From NCBI GenBank assembly GCA_030593065.1, contig JAUVHV010000001.1, positions 1-64,000 of the forward strand: 64,000 nt of DNA. Reading direction: 5' to 3'. A program made the position numbers and the translations under genes. Positions 10,605 through 18,041 of the stretch are shown here, one piece after another. The stretch comes from Candidatus Omnitrophota bacterium (GTDB lineage Bacteria; Omnitrophota; Gorgyraeia; JABMRG01). The notes below the pieces were generated by a model. The model was given only the letters and a program-made list of their open reading frames with translations. It made no database searches and was not told the origin of the DNA. Every line of letters begins with the position of its first letter. Position 1 is the first letter of the stretch.

Positions 10605-10820
10605 TTAGCGGGTAGCTCTTATCTTCACAATCTGTATCTGCTTTGCCATATCATCGAGCTTCTGCAGAATCTTCTCCTGATTGCTGATGACTTTATTCAA
10701 CTTACTGCTTAAACCTGCGCTTACTGTCTCCTCCGCGTTTAGGTTACTCATGCTGTCAAACGCGGCCAGACCAGCTATGCAGACAACAACTAATACCAAC
10801 ATAATCACAATCTTGCTCAT
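10605..10820 (-). CDS. Small exported protein with short coiled coil
   Basis: I take the ATG at 10820-10818 as the start because GGAGGTGGCT stands immediately before it. The longer in-frame extension to 10874 crosses a GC-rich hairpin (GAGCTC CGC GAGC). The product has 71 residues: a hydrophobic segment (about 4-20) ending AGLAAFDS, which could be a signal peptide or membrane anchor, then a heptad-like part with KLNKVISNQEKILQKLDDM. It resembles small lipoprotein-like spacer proteins but has no lipobox cysteine. I do not recognise the family. Confidence 0.65.
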   Translation of the reverse strand: MSKIVIMLVLVVVCIAGLAAFDSMSNLNAEETVSAGLSSKLNKVISNQEKILQKLDDMAKQIQIVKIRATR

Positions 10821-10896
10821 AGCCACCTCCGTTAAGTTAGCCGCTCGCGGAGCTCTCGGCACTTCCTCGGACATTTCGTCCTCGGTCGCCTGGCCC

Positions 10897-12111
10897 CTAA
10901 ATTTCTTTTATGGGTCGTTCTTTTAAAGGCTTGAATCTTCCGTATGAACCGGCAGAAGGAAGAAGTTTTACAGGTTCGCCTAAAAAGAAGCTGCCTTTTG
11001 CTATTAATTCTTTAAGCTTTTCAGCAATAACCCTGGCTTTTGAATAACTCGACAAAGAGGCTGTAGGCACGTCTTTACCCTTTATTTTTATGCTGCCTGT
11101 TTTCAGCTCTTTATAGTTTACCTCACCAAGAGAGTTCGATACACCGTTCGGGTAGTCATTGGAATAATCGATAATCTGGGTGTATATGTCTTCGTCCTTT
11201 ATAGTAGTGTATCTTAGTATCTCCTCATTGAGTATGGGTATGGGTATGCCAAGCCCCACAACCAGCGTAACGCCGTAACCTTCAAATGAAGTTCCGCGCA
11301 GCCACTCTGCTTTCATGCCTTTTAAGTCACCTATTATCGCTATTGTGCCTGCCGGCGCCTGAGGAACGCCGTTCGGTTTACGCTTTACTGACGGATTGTG
11401 CTGAGTACCGTGCCATACTACATACCCTTCGCCGCCAGCTAAGAATATTCTTGTGCCGATACCTATTGTCTTGTAATAAGGGTCATTTAAAAGCGGTGAA
11501 AGCTGGCCTGCTGAACAATAGTTCGCGTTACCAAGTTGAGGTTTTAATATGCCCATGTATGTATATATGGCCCTCTCTTTATTGAGGTTTACCGCGACAT
11601 TATAGTTCTGGTAACTGTTGCGCGGATTAAAGAGGACCGCTTCATTCAAGTCCTTTATATTTATATAAGTGTTGAGCTTTTTGCGCGGATAACAGTCTGT
11701 TCCGTAAGCTGTCGCGGATAGCCTGATATCCTTGCCCGCTACCAGGTCCTCTATAACATGGGCTCCGCCATATTCGAATTTTCCGGGAAAGATCTTATTC
11801 TTAGGGTCATCCTCAGTTGAGACCGCGGCGCCTATATAAAGATCCGCTGCCGCAAAACCCGCGTAAGCCGGGACATTGTTAAGTGTAACTCCTCCTCCGC
11901 CAAACTTTATCTTAGGCCTGGTATGGCCTGTATTAAAGTAAGCGCCGCTGGAACACATAGGGCCGAATGTTCCTGTAGTAACAACGTCTATTCTCTCAGA
12001 TGCCTTCTTAGTGCCCTCTTTTTTCGCTATATCTATTACTTCTTCCGCTGTCACTACAACAGCTTTACCCTGTTTTATTTTTTTATTAATTTCGGCATAT
12101 GTCTTTGCCAT
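10897..12111 (-). CDS. Homocysteine biosynthesis protein, HcyB/DUF39 family
   Basis: About 404 residues from the ATG at 12111-12109, chosen because AAAGGAG lies six bases before it. The in-frame ATG two codons upstream abuts the Shine-Dalgarno. The sequence matches the DUF39 (HcyB) family through TTGTFGPMCSSGAYFN, KIKFGGGGVTLNNVPAYAG and FLAGGEGYVVWHGTQHNP. In Methanosarcina a DUF39 protein with a ferredoxin partner turns aspartate semialdehyde into homocysteine. Conserved cysteines at CSSGAYF and TDCYPRKK fit persulfide chemistry. No NIL-ferredoxin partner is visible in the window. The gene follows cysK, so both arms of sulfur assimilation are paired. Confidence 0.85.
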   Translation of the reverse strand: MAKTYAEINKKIKQGKAVVVTAEEVIDIAKKEGTKKASERIDVVTTGTFGPMCSSGAYFNTGHTRPKIKFGGGGVTLNNVPAYAGFAAADLYIGAAVSTEDDPKNKIFPGKFEYGGAHVIEDLVAGKDIRLSATAYGTDCYPRKKLNTYINIKDLNEAVLFNPRNSYQNYNVAVNLNKERAIYTYMGILKPQLGNANYCSAGQLSPLLNDPYYKTIGIGTRIFLAGGEGYVVWHGTQHNPSVKRKPNGVPQAPAGTIAIIGDLKGMKAEWLRGTSFEGYGVTLVVGLGIPIPILNEEILRYTTIKDEDIYTQIIDYSNDYPNGVSNSLGEVNYKELKTGSIKIKGKDVPTASLSSYSKARVIAEKLKELIAKGSFFLGEPVKLLPSAGSYGRFKPLKERPIKEI

Positions 12112-12140
12112 CTTCATCTCCTTTACCCATTTATTACAAC

Positions 12141-13061
12141 CTAATCATAAAGATCTGTGCTAAGATAACGCTCACCTGTATCAGGCAGAATTACCACTAT
12201 GTGCTTACCTTTACTATCATGCCTCCTGGCAATCTTAAGAGCCGCGAATAATGCCGCGCCGCTTGATATGCCTGCTAATATGCCCTCTTTTTTGGCGAGG
12301 TTTTGTGTCGTCTGCCTGGCGTCATCGTTGCTTACAGTTATTATCTCGTCTATCAACTCTTTATCAAGTATCTCAGGTATGAAACCGGCGCCAATACCCT
12401 GTATCTTGTGGGGCCCGGGCTTTGAACCTGAAAGAACAGCTGATTTTTCCGGTTCAATCGCTATAATCCGGATAGATGGTATCTGCTTCTTTAAGACAGA
12501 ACCAACGCCCGTTAAAGTTCCGCCTGTGCCGACACCGGATACAAAAAAATCCACGCGCTTATCCGTGTCCCTTAATATCTCTTCTGCTGTGGTTTCGCGA
12601 TGTATCTGCGGGTTGACCGGGTTCTTAAATTGCTGAGGCATAAAAGCTCCGGGAATCTTTTTTAAGGTCTCCTCTGCTTTTTCCACCGCGCCTTTCATTC
12701 CTTTTTCACCGTCAGTAAGCACTATCTCCGCGCCGAGCAGTTTAAGTAGTTTGCGCCTCTCGATGCTCATAGTATCCGGCATTATAAGTATCAGCTTATA
12801 CCCTCTCGCGGCAGATACGAATGCCAGCGCGATACCGGTATTTCCGCTTGTAGGCTCGACTATTGTAGCGCCTTTTTGCAGTAAGCCTCTTTTTTCCGCG
12901 TCCCCTATCATGGCAACACCGATTCTATCTTTTACACTTGATAAGGGGTTGAATGACTCGAGCTTTACCAATACCACAGCGGAAAATGTATCAATATTCG
13001 ATATCCTTACAAGCGGAGTATTGCCTACTGTCTCTGTTATATCTTCATATATATGCGCCAT
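12141..13061 (-). CDS. cysK: Cysteine synthase (O-acetylserine sulfhydrylase)
   Basis: PLP enzyme of 306 residues making cysteine from O-acetylserine and sulfide. The PLP lysine is in [11 protein letters not shown] (about residue 44), the phosphate/acetate loop in [11 protein letters not shown], and the PLP-phosphate glycine loop in [12 protein letters not shown]. The C-terminal [13 protein letters not shown] is also typical. The start ATG is only nine bases after a consensus -10 box, so the message may be almost leaderless and no ribosome site is evident. It is the first gene of the cysK-hcyB run. Confidence 0.95.
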   Translation of the reverse strand: MAHIYEDITETVGNTPLVRISNIDTFSAVVLVKLESFNPLSSVKDRIGVAMIGDAEKRGLLQKGATIVEPTSGNTGIALAFVSAARGYKLILIMPDTMSIERRKLLKLLGAEIVLTDGEKGMKGAVEKAEETLKKIPGAFMPQQFKNPVNPQIHRETTAEEILRDTDKRVDFFVSGVGTGGTLTGVGSVLKKQIPSIRIIAIEPEKSAVLSGSKPGPHKIQGIGAGFIPEILDKELIDEIITVSNDDARQTTQNLAKKEGILAGISSGAALFAALKIARRHDSKGKHIVVILPDTGERYLSTDLYD

Positions 13062-13070
13062 AACCTGCTG

Positions 13071-13099
13071 ACTATATCATATTCTACTGATTTTGTCAA
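13071..13099 (-). promoter_or_regulatory. Sigma70-type promoter of cysK
   Basis: In minus-strand sense TTGACA (13099-13094), a 17-base spacer and TATAGT (13076-13071). The cysK ATG begins nine bases after the -10 box, so the predicted transcript starts about three to five bases before the start codon. Confidence 0.8.
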
Positions 13100-13181
13100 C
13101 TTTGATATTTAAATACTACAAATATATATAACCTTTTTAGTCACCTTTCAAGGCAAGTTTCGTGCCAATTTACGCTAACAA

Positions 13182-13293
13182 GAATATTGCTTATGCCTTC
13201 TACCTCCGCAGCGCAGGTATTTTTGCCGTCAATTTAAAGTCACGCCAAAAATATCCCAAGCGCTGCTAAAGGCAGAAGGCACAATCAATATTC
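13182..13293 (+). repeat. 112-bp palindromic MITE-like element, copy 1
   Basis: Starts GAATATTGCTTATGCC and ends with an imperfect inverted copy (CAATCAATATTC). The centre carries CAGCGCAGGTATTTTTGCCG on one side and AGCGCTGCTAAAGGCAGAAG on the other. The same element recurs inverted at 13732-13842. Long terminal inverted repeats, no coding capacity and a fixed length suggest a non-autonomous mobile element or a structured repeat. Confidence 0.75.
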
Positions 13294-13370
13294 TCACCCC
13301 TCACCTGGACAAAAAAGCTCCGTAGTAATCAGAGCGGGACATTGTTAATACGAGCTTTCTTAGTTCTTAA

Positions 13371-13479
13371 GGTTCTTGGGGGATTAGGCGGCGGAGGCGG
13401 CGGCTTCTATCGCGGCTTTGGTATCCATGAGTCTTCTAATAAATTTCTCGAATGCCATACTATCTATTGGCGGTAATGT
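13371..13479 (-). pseudogene. Duplicated 3' end of the adjacent 1259-residue gene
   Basis: These 109 bp are identical to 13885-13993, which holds the last ~32 codons, stop and 13 downstream bases of the neighbouring gene. Beyond both borders the sequences differ at once. The copy lacks the rest of the gene, so it is a remnant of a second gene copy or a transposed fragment. Perfect identity means the event is recent. Confidence 0.85.
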
Positions 13480-13731
13480 CTGTAGCTATACTAGCTATAC
13501 AGACGTTTTGAAAGTTGTTCGGCCCATTGTACCCAAACTAAGCTTTACAGTGTACCCTATAATATATATTCATCTAGATCTGAAACAATATTGGTTTTTG
13601 CTTGAGATCTCCTTTTGTAACACTGTCGTGCTGGGATTGGGGACAGTGTCCCTATTAAGAATCAAAACGTCTCTGATTTTTAGAACCACCAAGGTCCTGC
13701 TCCAGTTACTACGAAACTCTTTTGAGCTCAA

Positions 13732-13842
13732 GAACATTGCTTATGTCTCTGCCTTTAGCAGCGCTTTGGCTTTTTTTGCCCTTGATGTAAATAGACGGCA
13801 AAAATACCTGCGCTGCGGAGGCAGAAGGCATAAGTAATGTTC
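13732..13842 (-). repeat. 111-bp palindromic MITE-like element, copy 2 (inverted)
   Basis: Reverse-complemented, this copy aligns along its length with 13182-13293: GAACATTACTTATGCC, then GCAGCGCAGGTATTTTTGCCG, then AGCGCTGCTAAAGGCAGA and a closing AATGTTC. The arms pair with each other. The two copies flank the duplicated gene end in opposite orientations, so they could have provided the recombination or transposition ends for that duplication. Confidence 0.75.
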
Positions 13843-13897
13843 CTATCAGCGGTGATTGCTATAAAACTCTGGTGGCCAGGGGGCGGTTCTTGGGGGA

Positions 13898-16800
13898 TTA
13901 GGCGGCGGAGGCGGCGGCTTCTATCGCGGCTTTGGTATCCATGAGTCTTCTAATAAATTTCTCGAATGCCATACTATCTATTGGCGGTAATGTTTCTAAT
14001 ATAAACAATTGTTGGCCGGTATTTCCTCTAAGCTGTATTCTTGCCTCTTTCACGGCATTCGCCAGCACCACGCTGAACATTATCTCATCCTCTTCTATTA
14101 TGTCGCTGCCGATCATTGTCTTCCGTGCCGCGCCCTGCATAGACGCTATAATAATCTTTCCCTTTTTGCGGTCATTCAAATATTGAGGTATAGCAGAGAC
14201 GATACCTCCGGCAACCTTCTCATCTGTTATTGTTATGACTGCTCTATTCTGTCCCCGTATGCTTGCCGCTATCATAGCGATCTGCTCGCCCTGCGCTATC
14301 TCCTGCCACCTACCATCTGTCAGATAATTGAAATCTGTGATGCCTAACACGCTTGGCCTCTTGCCCTTACCTGTAAATCCGCAACCTTTTAGCGCGGCCT
14401 TGGCCTGATCATATACAGTGATAATAGTAATCTTTTTAGGGTCGTCACCTGATAAGCCTTTGTTTTGCATGGCGAGTCTCCTCAGATGCTTTTTATCCAC
14501 TTCTGTGAAGGAGCGCGCGTTAGTAATAAATGTTACACGCCCAAGGCCCAGATAACTTAAGGGATCATGAAGCGGCGCGATATAATAATTAACAGCTTCG
14601 TCTGCATCGGCGCGTAATCCCTCGCTCAATATCCTGGTACCTGAGGAAGATGTTTTTGCAGAGGCCTCTTTGCCGTATCTTTCCGCTTCTAAAAGCTTAT
14701 CCCTTTTCTTTACCAGCACCGGTATCCAATCTTTTAGAATGGGGTATAGCTCCACGCTATCTTTTATATATGCATCCGCGAACTTTTGGTCAGTCTCATT
14801 GATCTCTTCTCCCGGATCAATATCATACCAGTTGCTTATATTTTTTGCCTCTTCAAGCGGTTTTACCACTATCTCCTTACCTATTCCGCGTTCATGTTCC
14901 GGGGGGGCAATATCGACTATAATACTATTATCAATTAAGAGATACCAATGCTCACCACTGTTTTTGTGTTTTACTATCAATCTTACATCTTCACTAATTA
15001 TATCTTTAAGCAGCCAACCCAATAAACCATTGCCCCTAAGACAGCCGCCCTTCGGAGCTAAGCCGCAATCCTGAAACCTGTTCATACCTGCTATTATCGT
15101 TTGGACAGCCTCCTTCAGCGCCTTTATATATGCTTGATCGTAGAGATTTTGCTGCCCGCCTGATGAGGCCTTAGTTGGCGCGTCGATAGGCCCGATATTA
15201 TCCGCCCCCTGGCTGGCTTTTCGTATAATAAAATCAGCTAACATGTCAATGAAATTTAACCTGGCATCCTCAGATAGAAGAGTATCTGGGCCGCCCAATT
15301 TTTCTACTATATGTTGTAATTGTACCATTCTTCGGGCATTTAACCATTCAAAAGCAATGTCACTTTTCTCAATACCGTTTGAAGCAATCTTTTCTACTAC
15401 GTTAGCTACTGTGGCGCCTCCTGTTAAAGAGTTCTTTTGCGCGTCAAGGTCTACAGCATATTGTATATCACGATAATTAAGAAAATTTATAGTTACCTTG
15501 CCTGTTGAGTCAAAAGAGACCACTTTTTCGGTAAATTGCGGGTCAACCTGTATATTTTTTACGCCATTCTTTCGCAGATAGTGAACAATGTCTTCTAATA
15601 TAATTCTGCGGTCTGTTATTGGGAAGATCTCAAGGCTGGTGCCTGAGCCTATAACAGCAACATTCCATTCGTCACCTTTGGCGCGCCCTATTAAACGATC
15701 GAAATAACGCTGCTTCTGCTCATCGGCATGCGATAATTGTTTTACAGATATCACAGGGAAGAGATGCGATAAATATCCTTCTCCGGTCTTTTGGTTAAAT
15801 GCCGCTACAGCAAAACATGGGCCTAAAGCTGTATATAGGCTATCTGGCGATTGGGCCGGCAATTCCAAGCTTTTGTCTCGCCCCACAGTAATCGCCCTGC
15901 CCGCTGACGAAGCCTTTGTAAGCCGCTTCTCTTCAATGCTTAGATCCGCTCCGGAAGCAGTATCAAGAAGCGTTGCAAAGCGCTCTTGAACACCGCTTGA
16001 TAAAACCTTGTCCGCAATGCCGCCCGTATAAAGCGGCGCTGGAAGCATATGCGCGAATGATCTGCTCAACGCGTCTATGTCCGGGAGGAGCCCTTGCATT
16101 CTATCATTATAAAGTTTCTCGCAATCATCAGGGCCTATGACAGGGCATATGACAACATACGATATATCTTTTTCTTTCAATATATTTGTTATGCCCTGCG
16201 TATGAAAACCCCCGGCTATCAGGATCGCTTTATCTTTATGGTATTGCTTCATCTTTTTTAAGGTATTTTCTGTAAGGGCTATATCTCTTTCTAAAGCAAG
16301 TGTGTAAAACTTTTTTGACTCTGCTATCGCCTCTCTGTCTAATCCTGTAAAAAAAGTGGGTAGGGCTGTTTTCAGGCCGTACCTGCCTGACACGTTCTTT
16401 AAAAAGCGCTGCATTTTTAAGATATCAAAAAAATCCGGGTTCTCCTCGATATAATCTAGGCGGCGGTGAGTGAGCTTCAGGTTATAAAGATCCTTTAGCA
16501 TCCTTATGGCTTTGGAATATTCCGCAAGCTGTCTCTGTACCGGGTTATCGCAAAGCGCGGCCTGTACCCCCGCTTCAAGATCCTCTGCCTCATCAAAAAC
16601 TTTTAAGTAATTTATGGTTTTTGAAAATCTTATGTAACCGGTATACGCGGTTAAATCTTTGCAGCCTGTTGCCGGCAATCCAGAATCCGTAATCAAGCTT
16701 TCGAGATAACCGTAAAAAGCGATTTCAGATAGCTTGTTAAGGCGAAAATCGAGGCTCATTTGAATCAATTCCCGCGCTTCTTCTTTTTTAAGATTTTCCG

Positions 16801-17677
16801 CAAAATATCTTATAAGGGCCTCCCGCTCTTTTGAAGCGCTGTCAAAATCCATAGCTTTCTCTTTTTCCGCGAGCTTAATAAACTTCTCAAAATTCGGGTA
16901 GACCTGCCTGCCAGCTGTTTGGCAGGCCTTTATCTCTACGCCTGACCTCTTCGCATATACATTAAGCCTCGATGCATATTCAGAAAATTTTACCCTTCCG
17001 TCACGATAGGCGCGTGATATATCGTCAAGGCCTTTCAAATCTTTAGAATAGGCGCGCTCCCGCAGGTTATCCGCCGTTGCGCGCAGGCTATGCAGCAGCT
17101 TAAGCACCATGCTTTTGCTGATCTGGTTGTTTTTATAACTAGCGAGATGTTCTAAATATATACCTTTATCTTCCGCGCCAACTGCCCTGAGATAATTTGC
17201 TCTGTTCGTTATCTTATAGAACTCTGCCCCTGTAAACAGGGCCTCCTCAACAAAAAATCGCGACACCTTCCTCTTTAGAGGCGTCTCTTTAAAGCTATCG
17301 TAAAATGATGTATCGAGTTCTTCTGACGCGCCCTCAAGACACATAAGGTGGATATTGTATTGCTGGTTAAGTGCCTCTATAATGGATGCTATATTATTTT
17401 GCGCGGTTGGGTCTATATGGCGATCCTGGATGTGCACGATCAGGGTGCTGCCTTCGCCTTTATGATACTCTACTATCCTGCCCAGGTTTTGTGGAATGCT
17501 GAGGAAAGAAGGGGTGTCGATAATGTCCTTATAACTATCGATGCTTTCAAGGTTCCTTTGCGCGTGAGATCTACGCTGGAACAGAGTCCTTGCGCCAAAG
17601 CCATAACAGGGCCCGTTGCAAGTAGCAATATAACTTATTGTTATAATAAGTGTTATAAATTTTTTCATCATCTTCAT
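13898..17677 (-). CDS. Giant exported multidomain protein: TraB/ChaN-like + CheD-like + papain-like + unknown
   Basis: 1259 residues with an N-terminal signal segment (about 5-27). Residues ~70-520 match the 534-residue protein at 46244: VHIQDRHIDPTAQNNI early (81-96) and ILIAGGFHTQGI late (485-496), both histidine motifs of the TraB/ChaN-type fold. A KASSAG linker (588-593) leads to a part that recalls CheD, with GPCFAV (C621) and GYLSHLFPV (H638) in the positions of the deamidase Cys and His. After a second KASSGG linker, C879 (GGCLRGNG), H910 (GEHWYLLID) and D922 (IVDIAPPE) form a plausible papain/transglutaminase triad. The last ~240 residues are unknown. Residues 250-259 come from a palindromic repeat. 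Domain calls beyond the first are my inference. Confidence 0.75.
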   Translation of the reverse strand: MKMMKKFITLIITISYIATCNGPCYGFGARTLFQRRSHAQRNLESIDSYKDIIDTPSFLSIPQNLGRIVEYHKGEGSTLIVHIQDRHIDPTAQNNIASIIEALNQQYNIHLMCLEGASEELDTSFYDSFKETPLKRKVSRFFVEEALFTGAEFYKITNRANYLRAVGAEDKGIYLEHLASYKNNQISKSMVLKLLHSLRATADNLRERAYSKDLKGLDDISRAYRDGRVKFSEYASRLNVYAKRSGVEIKACQTAGRQVYPNFEKFIKLAEKEKAMDFDSASKEREALIRYFAENLKKEEARELIQMSLDFRLNKLSEIAFYGYLESLITDSGLPATGCKDLTAYTGYIRFSKTINYLKVFDEAEDLEAGVQAALCDNPVQRQLAEYSKAIRMLKDLYNLKLTHRRLDYIEENPDFFDILKMQRFLKNVSGRYGLKTALPTFFTGLDREAIAESKKFYTLALERDIALTENTLKKMKQYHKDKAILIAGGFHTQGITNILKEKDISYVVICPVIGPDDCEKLYNDRMQGLLPDIDALSRSFAHMLPAPLYTGGIADKVLSSGVQERFATLLDTASGADLSIEEKRLTKASSAGRAITVGRDKSLELPAQSPDSLYTALGPCFAVAAFNQKTGEGYLSHLFPVISVKQLSHADEQKQRYFDRLIGRAKGDEWNVAVIGSGTSLEIFPITDRRIILEDIVHYLRKNGVKNIQVDPQFTEKVVSFDSTGKVTINFLNYRDIQYAVDLDAQKNSLTGGATVANVVEKIASNGIEKSDIAFEWLNARRMVQLQHIVEKLGGPDTLLSEDARLNFIDMLADFIIRKASQGADNIGPIDAPTKASSGGQQNLYDQAYIKALKEAVQTIIAGMNRFQDCGLAPKGGCLRGNGLLGWLLKDIISEDVRLIVKHKNSGEHWYLLIDNSIIVDIAPPEHERGIGKEIVVKPLEEAKNISNWYDIDPGEEINETDQKFADAYIKDSVELYPILKDWIPVLVKKRDKLLEAERYGKEASAKTSSSGTRILSEGLRADADEAVNYYIAPLHDPLSYLGLGRVTFITNARSFTEVDKKHLRRLAMQNKGLSGDDPKKITIITVYDQAKAALKGCGFTGKGKRPSVLGITDFNYLTDGRWQEIAQGEQIAMIAASIRGQNRAVITITDEKVAGGIVSAIPQYLNDRKKGKIIIASMQGAARKTMIGSDIIEEDEIMFSVVLANAVKEARIQLRGNTGQQLFILETLPPIDSMAFEKFIRRLMDTKAAIEAAASAA
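16897..16930 (-). repeat. Short palindromic element inserted in frame in the 1259-residue gene
   Basis: Gene-sense DNA reads AAGGCCTGCCAA, then ACAGCT, then GGCAGGCAGGTCTACC. It encodes KACQTAGRQV, and the paralogous protein at 46244 lacks exactly these residues between its matching IEI/VAF and YPNF/YPDF segments, so the insertion is directly visible by comparison. Confidence 0.8.
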
Positions 17678-17751
17678 CTCGTTATTATTATCTTATTAAA
17701 AGTATATAGAAACTGTGTAAACTTAGTCTTGTCTTTGGTGTTATATACCAT

Positions 17752-17780
17752 ATTATACACTATGTGCTGGATTAAGTCAA
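17752..17780 (-). promoter_or_regulatory. Promoter of the giant exported protein gene
   Basis: Minus-strand TTGACT (17780-17775), 17-base spacer, TATAAT (17757-17752). The transcript would have a leader of about 68 bases before the ATG at 17677. Confidence 0.75.
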
Positions 17781-17817
17781 TAGACGCTGGGTGATTTGTA
17801 TAAGTTGTGCACTCATT

Positions 17818-18003
17818 AAAATCCCCGCACGTGCCGGGCAACTGATGGACCTTGAACCCTTATATTTAGGTGGGTGCCTTATCCCAAGGCTTCGGGTCTC
17901 TCTTTATTAAAAAGAGCATGCCATCCTACCTTGTGAAACCGGGCTCCCTGTATAAAGGTGTTGGCTCAAAGTTTCACCAAGCGCCACGCACACAGCAGGG
18001 ACA
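17818..18003 (-). ncRNA. ssrS: 6S RNA
   Basis: About 186 nt read on the minus strand. The ends form a closing stem: CCCTGC pairs with GCGGGG, and the next GTGTGC pairs with GCACGT. Inside are the family-like segments GAGCCAACACC, ACAGGGAGCC, AAGGTAGGATGGCATGC and, near the 3' end, GGTTCAAGGTCCATCA, as I remember them from deltaproteobacterial 6S RNAs. 6S RNA mimics an open promoter and sequesters sigma70 RNA polymerase in stationary phase. The gene stands between pheT and the giant exported protein and has its own promoter. Confidence 0.82.
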
Positions 18004-18008
18004 CTTTT

Positions 18009-18037
18009 AATATACCTGTCTTTGCGGATAAAATCAA
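18009..18037 (-). promoter_or_regulatory. Promoter of 6S RNA
   Basis: Minus-strand TTGATT (18037-18032), 17-base spacer, TATATT (18014-18009), placing the transcript start around 18002, where the 6S closing stem begins. It lies just past the pheT stop codon. Confidence 0.72.
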
Positions 18038-18041
18038 GATA

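Larger units (their letters stand above)
13062..13897. other. 836-bp gap filled with repeats, no supported gene
   Basis: The gap between cysK and the 1259-residue gene holds the cysK promoter, two ~112-bp palindromes in opposite orientation (13182-13293 and 13732-13842), a copied 3' end of the neighbouring gene (13371-13479) and a GGGGACAGTGTCCCT palindrome near 13636-13650. A hairpin with GTCTGTA/TACAGAC arms starts exactly where the copied gene end stops. Open frames across it are made of repeat DNA and have no ribosome site, so I call no protein. Confidence 0.7.

Noticed and set aside
13418-13837. 139-residue open frame on the plus strand in the repeat-filled gap
   Set aside because: It is made of the antisense of the duplicated gene end and a palindromic element, has no ribosome site and no family pattern.
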